Shown here piece after piece: positions 8,572 to 16,974 of a DNA stretch of 64,000 nt. Source of the stretch: Endoryza foliicola (GTDB lineage Bacteria; Bacteroidota; Bacteroidia; Chitinophagales; Chitinophagaceae); assembly GCA_965226965.1 (NCBI GenBank), contig OZ245715.1:1798001-1862000 (forward strand), in the 5' to 3' direction. The notes under the pieces are model-generated. The model worked only from the letters and a program-made list of their open reading frames with translations, was not told where the DNA came from and searched no databases. Position 1 is the first letter of the stretch. Every line of letters begins with the position of its first letter. The translations under genes and the position numbers were made by a program.

Positions 8572-8940
8572 ATGAAGAAGCTACTGGCATTCATACTACT
8601 CTTGTCTCACCTAAACACTTCGATGTTTATTCCGCAAACGGAAGAGCAAGACATTAGCTTTAAGAACGGTTTTCAAAAAGATGATATCAATAGTGTTGTT
8701 GAATACATTGAAGTGGCCTTGGGAAAAGATAAAACCTCCGACGACGAAGACGACGATCAAGGCCAAGTGTTTCACATCGTTAAACTAACCCATAGTATAT
8801 ACGAACCTGTTTTTAATGAAATAGAAACAGAAGTTCCAAGCCCTGAGAAAGTACAGCAGTACCCCCCTTACAAGGTACCTGCTTTTACTTCTTTAGTGAC
8901 CGATATCCAAACGCCTCCTCCCGATTTGATTGCAGCCTAG
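8572..8940 (+). CDS. Small secreted acidic protein preceding the metal-efflux genes
   Basis: I do not recognise a family. From the ATG at 8572 the product is 122 residues, with a short hydrophobic leader (MKKLLAFILLLSHLNTSMF). The mature part is acidic, with DDEDDD near residues 57-62 and nearby His residues (FHIVKLTHS), and it ends PPPDLIAA. It has no cysteines. An upstream in-frame ATG at 8539 would precede the signal peptide and is less likely. The gene lies 65 bp before the TolC-like gene of the CzcCBA operon, in the same direction. A periplasmic metal-binding or sensing role is inference from that position and the acidic run. Confidence 0.6.
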   Translation: MKKLLAFILLLSHLNTSMFIPQTEEQDISFKNGFQKDDINSVVEYIEVALGKDKTSDDEDDDQGQVFHIVKLTHSIYEPVFNEIETEVPSPEKVQQYPPYKVPAFTSLVTDIQTPPPDLIAA

Positions 8941-9005
8941 TGAAACGCGCATGTTAGGTTCTAATTAGGCAGAACCCCTCATTTCCTATTTCTAAATATT
9001 ATTTT

Positions 9006-10286
9006 ATGTGGTCTTCATTGAAGAAGCCTTACAGCCTTATTGCTGTACTGGGCTTGCTGTGTCCCTTTTTTGGATCGGCACAAGACAGTTTACGAATTAG
9101 TTTACCCGAAGCAGAAGCACGATTTCTGAAATCAAACTTAACAGTGTTGACTGCTAAGTACGATATCCCTATCGCAAGCGCTTTGGTAATGCAGGCGAAA
9201 TTGTATCCCAATCCCAATCTTCAAGTAACGGGTGGTTTGTACAATCCCGATCTGAAGAAATTCCCTGATGTATCGAATCAAACCGGTCAGTACACTTTCG
9301 ATGTACAACAGCTCATTATCCTGGCCGGTAAAAGAGCCAAGCAAGTGAAGATGGCAACGCTGAATATGGACATGGCTCAAAACCGTTTTTATGACCTACT
9401 TCGCAATTTGAAGTATGCCTTGCATTCTGATTTTTATCAGATTTATACCGGGCTGGAAGCCATTAAAGCCTACGATGCACAAATTGCAACGCTTCAGTCG
9501 CTTGTAGAGCAATACAAAGCCTTGGAGCAGAAAGGGGTGGTAACCGGAAAAGATAGAATACGGATCCAGTCACTCTTGTATGGCTTGCAATCGTCTCGCC
9601 AACAAGTTCAACAAGACATCACCGACGCTCAAAGTGATCTGCAATTGCTTCTTCATGGTAATGGAACTTTTTTTGTTCCGGTTCCGGAACTAGACAAATG
9701 GAAAGCAATTTCAGTTTCAAGTTTGCCATTGCAGAGTTTGGTTGATAGTGCCTACAACAATCGATTTGACTTAAAACTAGCACAAACCAATGTTCGCTAT
9801 AGCGAGCAAAATCTTGCGCTGCAGAAAGCTATGGCCGTTCCCGATTTAACGCTCGGAGCACAATTTGATAAAAGAGGCAGTTATGTGAACAACGCTAATT
9901 TCTTAACCCTTGCTATTGACTTGCCTTTCTTCAATAGAAATCAAGGAAATATCAAAGCTGCGAAATTGGGTGTTGAGCAAGACAAAATGCGTGCAGATAT
10001 TCAAAAAGAATCAGTAGAGAATGATGTGATGAAGGCCTATGCTCAAGCCTTGAATGCAGAGAAAACACTTCAACAGATTGATGGAAGTTATTTAGCGAAT
10101 TATCAAGAGATCACCGCTAAGATGTTAGAGAATTTTCAAAAGAAAAACATCTCCCTTCTCGAGTTGACCGATTTTCTGGATTCATATAAGGAAAGTATTC
10201 TACAAATGAATCAGTTAACCACCAATCGTTTTCTGGCAGTTGAAACACTCAGCTATGCCGTTGGTACCCCATTATTCAATTTATAA
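9006..10286 (+). CDS. Outer-membrane efflux protein, TolC family (CzcC/CusC-like)
   Basis: A 426-residue outer-membrane channel subunit for the RND pump encoded downstream. A signal peptide covers about residues 1-25 (ending FFGSAQ). Two TolC-type repeats follow: long helical coiled-coil stretches (about 115-215 and 325-390) alternate with beta strands such as YPNPNLQVTGGLYNP (near 65) and VPDLTLGAQFDKRG (near 278), where proteins of this family read P-(N/D)-(P/L)-. The stop is 8 bp before the adaptor gene. Order and spacing are those of Bacteroidota czcCBA loci that export divalent or monovalent metal ions. Confidence 0.88.
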   Translation: MWSSLKKPYSLIAVLGLLCPFFGSAQDSLRISLPEAEARFLKSNLTVLTAKYDIPIASALVMQAKLYPNPNLQVTGGLYNPDLKKFPDVSNQTGQYTFDVQQLIILAGKRAKQVKMATLNMDMAQNRFYDLLRNLKYALHSDFYQIYTGLEAIKAYDAQIATLQSLVEQYKALEQKGVVTGKDRIRIQSLLYGLQSSRQQVQQDITDAQSDLQLLLHGNGTFFVPVPELDKWKAISVSSLPLQSLVDSAYNNRFDLKLAQTNVRYSEQNLALQKAMAVPDLTLGAQFDKRGSYVNNANFLTLAIDLPFFNRNQGNIKAAKLGVEQDKMRADIQKESVENDVMKAYAQALNAEKTLQQIDGSYLANYQEITAKMLENFQKKNISLLELTDFLDSYKESILQMNQLTTNRFLAVETLSYAVGTPLFNL

Positions 10287-10294
10287 CCTAGTAT

Positions 10295-11368
10295 ATGAAA
10301 TCATTATTTTTTAGTCTAGCATTGATATCTGTTTTTGGAGTGGCTTGCAATCATCAAGAAGCTGCTGCTCCTCTTGATGCCGGTGTAATTCCCGACAGTG
10401 TTCTCAAGAATCTCTCCATTGTACCGGTAACAAGTGAGGCCATTACCGATGTCATTCGTTTGAATGGTAAAGTACAAGCCAATGAGTCTAAGCAAGCGAA
10501 AATCTATGCACTGGCTAGTGGTAGAGTGGGAGATGTGAAAGTAGAATTGGGCGATTATGTGAACCAAGGGACATTACTCGCCGAAATTAGAAGTGCAGAA
10601 GTGGCCGGTATTACAGGTGACCTGAGTGCTGCAGAAGCAAATCTGAATTTGGCAAAGAAAAGTTTAGAAACTACACAAGATCTTTATGCTAGCAAATTAG
10701 CAACTGAGCGCGACTTGGCTGGCGCACAAGCCGATTATAATAAAGCAAAAGCAGATTTAAACAAACAACAACAACTGTTGCAGATATCAGGTGGTAACAA
10801 CAGTAACTATTATTTCAGAGCGCCGATTAGCGGCTACGTGATCACTAAGAACATTTTTAGTCACTCGGAAGTGCGCCAAGATAACAACAATGAAATATTT
10901 ACTATCGCCGATTTATCCAATGTATGGATCATGGCGAATGTTTACGAGGCTGATATCAATCACGTTCATTTAGGTGATACAGTAACAGTGGCTACTCTTA
11001 CCGATCCTCAGAAAACATATGTCGGAAGAATCGACAAAATATACAATGTACTCGATCCTGTGAACAGAACCATGCAGGTGCGTATCAGTATGAATAATCC
11101 AAACAATGAGTTAAAGCCTGAAATGTTTGCTACTGTTGAAGTAAAAACAAGATCAGCTAGACCTGTTGAGTCCATTCCTGCGCAAGCGATCATCTTTGAT
11201 AATAGTAAGAACTATGTGGTTGTGAAAAAAGGGAAAGACCTAGTAATTAAGCCGGTTGAAGTTATTAAAAGAGTGGATACTAAGGCTTATGTGAGTGGGT
11301 TGAACGAGGGTGATGAAGTAGTCGCTAGCTCACAAGTATTTATTTATCAGGCATTGATTGCTCGTTAG
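10295..11368 (+). CDS. RND efflux periplasmic adaptor, lipoprotein (CzcB/CusB-like)
   Basis: A 357-residue membrane-fusion protein that links the inner-membrane pump to the TolC-like channel. It starts with a lipoprotein signal whose Cys is residue 18 (FGVACNHQ). The family layout follows: first barrel/lipoyl half (GRVGDVKVELGDYVNQGTLL near 72), a helical hairpin (about 105-155), the second lipoyl half (YYFRAPISGYVITKNIF near 170), and a beta-barrel (LSNVWIMANVYEADINHV near 206). The C-terminal membrane-proximal domain ends at 11368. No N- or C-terminal metal-binding extension is visible. Its stop is 28 bp before the preferred start of the pump gene. Confidence 0.9.
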   Translation: MKSLFFSLALISVFGVACNHQEAAAPLDAGVIPDSVLKNLSIVPVTSEAITDVIRLNGKVQANESKQAKIYALASGRVGDVKVELGDYVNQGTLLAEIRSAEVAGITGDLSAAEANLNLAKKSLETTQDLYASKLATERDLAGAQADYNKAKADLNKQQQLLQISGGNNSNYYFRAPISGYVITKNIFSHSEVRQDNNNEIFTIADLSNVWIMANVYEADINHVHLGDTVTVATLTDPQKTYVGRIDKIYNVLDPVNRTMQVRISMNNPNNELKPEMFATVEVKTRSARPVESIPAQAIIFDNSKNYVVVKKGKDLVIKPVEVIKRVDTKAYVSGLNEGDEVVASSQVFIYQALIAR

Positions 11369-11396
11369 TCGCATTGTTCACACTAATATTATTTGT

Positions 11397-14300
11397 ATGA
11401 GTAAGTTTTTAAAACGCGTGATCGCGTTCTCCATAAAGAACAAGTTTTTTATCATGCTTTCGACCCTGATTTTAATTATCTGGGGTTCGTTGGCATTCAA
11501 AAACATCCCGATTGAAGCCTTTCCGGATGTAACCAATACACAAATCACTATCATCACTCAATGGCCGGGTAGAAGCGCAGAGGAAGTTGAAAAATATGTA
11601 ACCGTTCCATTGGAAGTAGCCATGAATCCGGTGCAGAAGAAAACATCGGTTCGTTCAACTACCGTTTTTGGTTTGAGTGTGGTAAAAGTAATTTTTGATG
11701 ATAATGTAGACGACGCATTTGCCCGTCAACAGGTTAATAACCTCATTCGTGATGTGAATTTGCCGGATGGAGCTGATCCCGATATTCAACCACCTACTGG
11801 TCCCACAGGTGAAATATTCCGCTATTCATTGCAAAGCATGTCGCGCTCCGTACGCGATTTGAAAACCTTGCAAGATTGGGTTATTGAACGTCAAATATTG
11901 GGAGTTCCGGGTGTGGGAGATGTAGTGAGTTTTGGTGGTGAAGTAAAAACTTTTGAGATCAAAGTAAATCCGGTTAAACTCGCTTCTTACAATATCACTC
12001 CCTTAGACGTAAGTACTGCTATTTCAAAAAGCAATATCAATGTTGGTGGAGATGTAATTGTTGACAATTCACAAGCCTATGTAGTGCGAGGTATCGGCTT
12101 GATCAACAATGTTGAGGAAATTAAGAATATCATTGTTGACGATATCAATAATACCCCCATTCTAGTAAAAGATGTAGCAACAGTAGAAGTTTCGAATTTG
12201 CCAAGACTCGGTCAGGTTGGTCGCGATAAAGAAAATGATGTGGTGGAAGGGATTATTGTGATGCGCAAGGGTGAGAATCCAAGTGAAGTAATCAAAAAAG
12301 TACAAGCGAAAATCGATTACCTAAATGAAAAAGTGTTGCCGGGGGATGTAAAAATTAAAACCTTTTACAATCGTAACGACCTAATCAACTATGCTACCCA
12401 CACCGTATTGCACAACATGCTTGAGGGTATCTTATTTGTAACCGTGATCGTGTTTTTGTTCATGGCCGATTGGCGCACTACGGTTATTGTTGCCATCGTA
12501 ATTCCGTTGGCCCTTCTTTTTGCCTTCATCTGTTTAACCCTGAAAGGGATGAGTGCAAACTTGCTTTCAATGGGTGCCATCGACTTTGGTATCATCATCG
12601 ATGGGGCCGTGGTAATGGTGGAGGGTATCTTCGTACTGTTGGATGCGAAGGCCAAGCAACTAGGAATGGAGCGATTCAATAAGCTATCTAAATTAGGACT
12701 CATTAAGAATACCGGTGGAGAATTGGGCAAAGCGATCTTCTTCTCTAAATTGATCATTATCGCCGGCTTGCTTCCCATTTTTGCTTTCCAAAAAGTAGAG
12801 GGAAAAATGTTCTCGCCACTCGCTTGGACGCTTGGATTCGCATTGTTGGGTGCGTTGATTTTAACGCTCACGTTGATTCCTTTGTTAAGTAGTTTATTGT
12901 TACGAAAGAAGGTACGCGAACGTCACAATCCTGCAATTGAATGGTTGATCCACAAGGTGATGGGCATGTTCAAATTTACCTACTTACACAAAAGAATCAC
13001 CTTAATAGTAAGTGCGGTACTGGTGGTTGTTGGATTGTTCAGTTTTAAGTTCTTAGGTTCTGAGTTTTTGCCGGAATTAGATGAAGGTGCGATCTACATT
13101 CGTGCTACTTGTCCGCTCAGTATTTCACTCGATGAATCAAGAGACTTGGCAAATAAAATGCGTAAGATCATCTTGACCTATCCGGAAGTGCGTCAGGTGA
13201 TGTCGCAAACAGGCCGCCCTAACGATGGCACGGATGCTACGGGCTTCTACAATATCGAATTTCACGTTGATATCTATCCGAAAGCTGAATGGAAAAGTGG
13301 ACTTACCAAAGATGAATTGATCGATAAAATGCAGCGCAGTCTCTCCGCATTTCCGGGAGTGGACTTGAACTTCTCTCAGCCCATTATGGACAATGTGGAA
13401 GAGGCCGTTTCAGGTGTAAAAGGTTCTTTGTGTGTGAAGATCTATGGAGATACTCTTGCTTATACCGAGAAGAAAGCCTACGAGGTGTACGAAGTAATGA
13501 AAGGAATTAAAGGGGTAGAAGATTTGGGTGTTATTAGAAATATTGGTCAACCTGAGTTGAGAATCGATTTGGATCAAGCAAAAATGGCCATGTATGGTGT
13601 AACCACGGCCGATGCGAATGCAATTATTGAAATGGCCATTGGCGGTAAAGCAATCTCTCAGATCTATGAAGGCGAACGTAAGTTTCAATTGCGACTTCGT
13701 TATGAAGAGAATTATCGCAATAATGCTGAGGCTATTAGTAACCTTTTGGTTCCGACATTAAGAGGCACAAAAGTTCCCATTAAAAACATCGCCTCTATTT
13801 CAAAAATCACCGGTGCTAGTATTGTATTCAGAGATGACAATAGAAGATACAGTGCTGTGAAATTCTCTGTGCGTGGTAGAGATATGGGAAGCACTATCGA
13901 AGAGGCGCAGGCGAAAGTGAACGAAAAAGTGCATTTAGACAAAGGAAATGAAATGCAATGGGCAGGTGATTTTGAAAACCAGCAGAGAGCTTCCAAGCGC
14001 TTGGCGCAAGTGGTTCCGGTGAGCTTGGTAATCATCTTCCTCATTTTATTCATCATGTTTGGAAATATCAAGGATTCAGGGATGGTGTTATTGAATGTTC
14101 CGTTTGCCATCATTGGTGGTATTGCAGCTTTGTTGATAACAGGAGTCAATTTCAGTATCTCTGCCGGTATCGGGTTCATCGCCTTGTTTGGTATATGTAT
14201 TCAGAATGGGGTGATTCTAATCTCCGTTTTTAAAACCAATATTCAGAAGATCAAAAAAAGTGAATTCAATCATCATTCTTTAGAGGTTGCAATTCGAGAA

Positions 14301-14519
14301 GGAGTGCAGTCAAGGGTTCGTCCTGTTTTAATGACGGCGCTCATGGCCGCCATTGGATTGATGCCTGCTGCTTTATCACACGGCATCGGTTCTGAAACCT
14401 CTCGTCCACTCGCTATTGTAGTAATTGGTGGATTGATCACCGCTACGGTTCTTACCCTATTGGTATTCCCGCTGTTCTTTTACTTGGGGTATCGGAAGTT
14501 GGGGAGGAAGATGGAGTAA
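11397..14519 (+). CDS. Heavy-metal efflux RND pump, CzcA/CusA family
   Basis: A 1040-residue inner-membrane proton antiporter of the HME branch. Features in order are TM1 near residues 10-30, the porter domain starting IEAFPDVTNTQITI, TM2-6 from about 335, and a TM4 motif DFGIIIDGAVVMVEG near 400. The TM4 motif is characteristic of CzcA-like pumps. The second porter half begins LGSEFLPELDEGAIYIRA near 560, with the second TM block from about 860. Charged TM residues (Asp400, Asp406, Glu413 region) fit the proton relay of the HME group. The ATG at 11397 gives the canonical MSKFLKRVIAFSIKNK start; an earlier in-frame ATG at 11358 would overlap the adaptor gene. The metal cannot be assigned from sequence alone. 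Confidence 0.92.
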   Translation: MSKFLKRVIAFSIKNKFFIMLSTLILIIWGSLAFKNIPIEAFPDVTNTQITIITQWPGRSAEEVEKYVTVPLEVAMNPVQKKTSVRSTTVFGLSVVKVIFDDNVDDAFARQQVNNLIRDVNLPDGADPDIQPPTGPTGEIFRYSLQSMSRSVRDLKTLQDWVIERQILGVPGVGDVVSFGGEVKTFEIKVNPVKLASYNITPLDVSTAISKSNINVGGDVIVDNSQAYVVRGIGLINNVEEIKNIIVDDINNTPILVKDVATVEVSNLPRLGQVGRDKENDVVEGIIVMRKGENPSEVIKKVQAKIDYLNEKVLPGDVKIKTFYNRNDLINYATHTVLHNMLEGILFVTVIVFLFMADWRTTVIVAIVIPLALLFAFICLTLKGMSANLLSMGAIDFGIIIDGAVVMVEGIFVLLDAKAKQLGMERFNKLSKLGLIKNTGGELGKAIFFSKLIIIAGLLPIFAFQKVEGKMFSPLAWTLGFALLGALILTLTLIPLLSSLLLRKKVRERHNPAIEWLIHKVMGMFKFTYLHKRITLIVSAVLVVVGLFSFKFLGSEFLPELDEGAIYIRATCPLSISLDESRDLANKMRKIILTYPEVRQVMSQTGRPNDGTDATGFYNIEFHVDIYPKAEWKSGLTKDELIDKMQRSLSAFPGVDLNFSQPIMDNVEEAVSGVKGSLCVKIYGDTLAYTEKKAYEVYEVMKGIKGVEDLGVIRNIGQPELRIDLDQAKMAMYGVTTADANAIIEMAIGGKAISQIYEGERKFQLRLRYEENYRNNAEAISNLLVPTLRGTKVPIKNIASISKITGASIVFRDDNRRYSAVKFSVRGRDMGSTIEEAQAKVNEKVHLDKGNEMQWAGDFENQQRASKRLAQVVPVSLVIIFLILFIMFGNIKDSGMVLLNVPFAIIGGIAALLITGVNFSISAGIGFIALFGICIQNGVILISVFKTNIQKIKKSEFNHHSLEVAIREGVQSRVRPVLMTALMAAIGLMPAALSHGIGSETSRPLAIVVIGGLITATVLTLLVFPLFFYLGYRKLGRKME

Positions 14520-14523
14520 GAGG

Positions 14524-14640
14524 GGTAATGAGAAAGAAGAGGAGGAGGAACAGGGGGTGAAGAGAAAGAAGAGGGGGAGGAACAGGGGGAGAGGGAAGAG
14601 GGAGGAAGGAGGATGGAGGAGGGAGGATGGACGCAATGGT
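14524..14640 (+). repeat. Purine-rich repeat module (GAAAGAAGAGGAGGAGGAAC type)
   Basis: Over 100 bp consist almost only of A and G, with repeated AGAAAGAAGAGG and GAGGAACAGGGG words. The same words recur at 22343-22515, 27737-27765 and 54425-54470, and inverted at 29100-29160 and 51755-51780. Here the module stands alone directly after the czcA stop. Confidence 0.75.
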
Positions 14641-14702
14641 GCTTTCCTCTTATCCTCGTTTCCTCCTCATCAATCAAGTAGTTCTAGGTTATATATATAT
14701 TC

Positions 14703-14733
14703 CCCCGTGGGTTTCTACTCGCGGGGCATTTTT
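14703..14733 (+). terminator. Rho-independent terminator, between czcA and leuC
   Basis: A 7-bp stem (CCCCGTG paired with CGCGGGG, one G-U) with a 10-nt loop is followed by CATTTTTATG. It lies 184 bp after czcA. The rest of the gap to leuC (14734-14920) holds a weak TTCCG/CGGAA hairpin near 14768 and no recognisable gene. Confidence 0.65.
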
Positions 14734-14920
14734 ATGAAAGGGAGTTTAGAGGCGAAATTGGTAACTTTCCGGACCGATTCTATCGGAAACTAATGGTAGT
14801 TAGCGAAAAAACGAGTTTTTCTTTAAAAATAAACGGGTTTTATTAAAGAAACTTCGGATGGATCGCTCGCTATTTGATGAAAAATCAAGATTTTTGCAGT
14901 TCTATTTAAAATTCTAAAAA

Positions 14921-16324
14921 ATGAGTACTAGTCCTCGCACATTGTTCGATAAGGTATGGGACGCACACGTGGTTCAGCACATCGAAGATGGTCCAGATGT
15001 TTTCTTTATCGATCGTCATTTCATTCACGAAGTAACCAGCCCCGTGGCATTTTTAGGCTTGGAGCAACGCGGCTTGTCGGTTTTATATCCCGAGCGCACA
15101 TTTGCAACAGCTGATCACAATACCCCTACCATCAATCAACACTTGCCGGTACAAGATCCGCTTAGTGCGAATCAACTGGCAGCATTGGAACGCAACTCAG
15201 CGAAATATGGAATTTCACACTGGGGTTTAGGCGATCCCAAAAACGGGATTGTGCACGTTGTTGGCCCGGAAAACGGAATTACCCTTCCCGGTATGACTAT
15301 TGTGTGTGGCGACTCACACACTAGTACGCACGGTGCATTCGGGGCCATTGCATTTGGTATCGGTACTTCCGAGGTTGAAATGGTGTTGAGTTCTCAATGT
15401 ATCATGCAACCGAAACCCAAGAAGATGTTGATCAATGTGAACGGCGAATTGAGCAAAGGCGTTACTCCTAAAGACGTAGTCCTCTATATCATCGCTCAAA
15501 TTTCTGCGAGTGGTGCAACCGGTTATTTTGTTGAATATGCCGGCTCAGTATTCGAGAACATGAGCATGGAAGGAAGAATGACCGTATGTAACATGAGTAT
15601 TGAAATGGGTGCTCGTGGTGGTATGGTTGCTCCCGATGAAACAACTTTCAATTATATCAAAGGACGCGATAAAGCCCCTAAAGGAGCTGACTGGGATCGT
15701 TTGTTAGAATATTGGAAAACACTCAAAACAGACGAAGGTGCTTCATTTGATGTTATTCTGAATTACAATGCAGCCGATATTGAACCGATGATCACTTACG
15801 GTACCAACCCCGGTATGGGTATTGGTATCAGCAAGAAAATTCCTACGGCTGCTGAAGTAGGCGGTGCAAAAGCATCTTACGAGAAATCTCTGAACTATAT
15901 GGGCTTCCACGAAGCCGATCCAATGATTGGAAAGCAAGTAGATTATGTATTCATCGGTAGCTGTACCAATGGTCGTATTGAAGATTTCCGCGCTTTTGCT
16001 TCCATCGTTAAAGGAAGAAAGAAAGCCGATAATGTAACGGCTTGGATCGTTCCGGGTTCTCACATTGTTGAACAGCAAATCAAAGAAGAAGGTATCTACG
16101 ATATTTTGAAAGAAGCAGGATTCGAACTGCGTCAACCGGGCTGCTCAGCTTGTTTGGCAATGAACGATGATAAAATTCCTGCCGGTAAATATGCAGTAAG
16201 TACCAGCAATAGAAACTTCGAAGGTCGTCAAGGTCCGGGTGCCCGCACATTGCTCGCCAGCCCCTTAGTGGCAGCAGCAGCAGCGGTAACCGGTAAAGTA
16301 ACCGACCCTCGCGAATTACTTTAA
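14921..16324 (+). CDS. leuC: 3-isopropylmalate/citramalate dehydratase, large subunit
   Basis: A 467-residue aconitase-family subunit carrying the 4Fe-4S cluster. Cluster ligands are visible as Cys in GSCTNGR near 350 and the CSACLAMN pair near 407-410. Further hallmarks are DHNTPT near 66, VCGDSHTSTHGAFG near 127, and GARGGMVAPDETT near 227. Its length fits bacterial LeuC (about 465). With LeuD it isomerises 2-isopropylmalate to 3-isopropylmalate, and in the citramalate route it isomerises (R)-citramalate to erythro-3-methylmalate. It is the first gene of leuC-leuD-cimA-leuB, all on one strand with gaps of 22-28 bp. Confidence 0.97.
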   Translation: MSTSPRTLFDKVWDAHVVQHIEDGPDVFFIDRHFIHEVTSPVAFLGLEQRGLSVLYPERTFATADHNTPTINQHLPVQDPLSANQLAALERNSAKYGISHWGLGDPKNGIVHVVGPENGITLPGMTIVCGDSHTSTHGAFGAIAFGIGTSEVEMVLSSQCIMQPKPKKMLINVNGELSKGVTPKDVVLYIIAQISASGATGYFVEYAGSVFENMSMEGRMTVCNMSIEMGARGGMVAPDETTFNYIKGRDKAPKGADWDRLLEYWKTLKTDEGASFDVILNYNAADIEPMITYGTNPGMGIGISKKIPTAAEVGGAKASYEKSLNYMGFHEADPMIGKQVDYVFIGSCTNGRIEDFRAFASIVKGRKKADNVTAWIVPGSHIVEQQIKEEGIYDILKEAGFELRQPGCSACLAMNDDKIPAGKYAVSTSNRNFEGRQGPGARTLLASPLVAAAAAVTGKVTDPRELL

Positions 16325-16352
16325 TTAATTTCTTCTTTCAAACTAAACTATT

Positions 16353-16949
16353 ATGGCTTACGATAAATTTACGGTGCTTCGCTCTTCAGCAGTACCCATG
16401 CCCATTGAAAACGTAGACACCGATCAAATCATTCCTGCGCGTTTCTTGAAAGCAACCGAACGCAAAGGTTTCGGGGATAATTTGTTCCGCGACTGGCGTT
16501 ATAACAGTGACGATTCTCCTAAACAAGATTTCGTTCTCAATAACCCTATCTATACCGGAAAAATTTTAGTGGGTGGAAAGAACTTCGGAAGTGGTAGTAG
16601 CCGTGAGCATGCTGCTTGGGCTATTTATGACTACGGGTTCCGTTGCGTAGTATCTAGCTTTTTCGCTGATATCTTTAAGAACAATTCCTTGAACGTAGGG
16701 ATTCTTCCTGTAACAGTAAGTCCTGAGTTCTTAGATCAAATATTCAAAGCCATCGAAGCCGATCCAAAGGCTGAACTCGAAGTAGACCTTCCTGCTCAAA
16801 CCATTACCATTGTTGGTACAGGTGCAAAAGAAAGCTTCGATATCAATGGGTACAAAAAGAACAACCTATTGAATGGTTACGACGATATCGATTTCTTACA
16901 ATCAATCAAGCAAAAGATCGGAACCTTCGCTGAACAGTCTCATTATTAA
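16353..16949 (+). CDS. leuD: 3-isopropylmalate/citramalate dehydratase, small subunit
   Basis: A 198-residue swivel-domain subunit. Visible hallmarks are PIENVDTDQIIPARFLK near 18, ILVGGKNFGSGSSREHA near 70 (the substrate-binding loop), and FKNNSLNVGILPV near 108. The length is normal for the family (about 195-205). It forms the heterodimer with LeuC from the preceding gene and lies 28 bp downstream of it. Confidence 0.96.
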   Translation: MAYDKFTVLRSSAVPMPIENVDTDQIIPARFLKATERKGFGDNLFRDWRYNSDDSPKQDFVLNNPIYTGKILVGGKNFGSGSSREHAAWAIYDYGFRCVVSSFFADIFKNNSLNVGILPVTVSPEFLDQIFKAIEADPKAELEVDLPAQTITIVGTGAKESFDINGYKKNNLLNGYDDIDFLQSIKQKIGTFAEQSHY

Positions 16950-16974
16950 CAGCGACCCCGAATAAGCAAGCAAC

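Noticed and set aside
11358..11396. Earlier start for the CzcA-like pump
   Set aside because: It would add 13 residues that are not family-like and overlap the adaptor gene; the ATG at 11397 gives the usual N-terminus.
14524..14793. Arg/Lys/Glu-rich reading frame downstream of czcA
   Set aside because: It is made of the purine-rich repeat module and has no protein-like composition.
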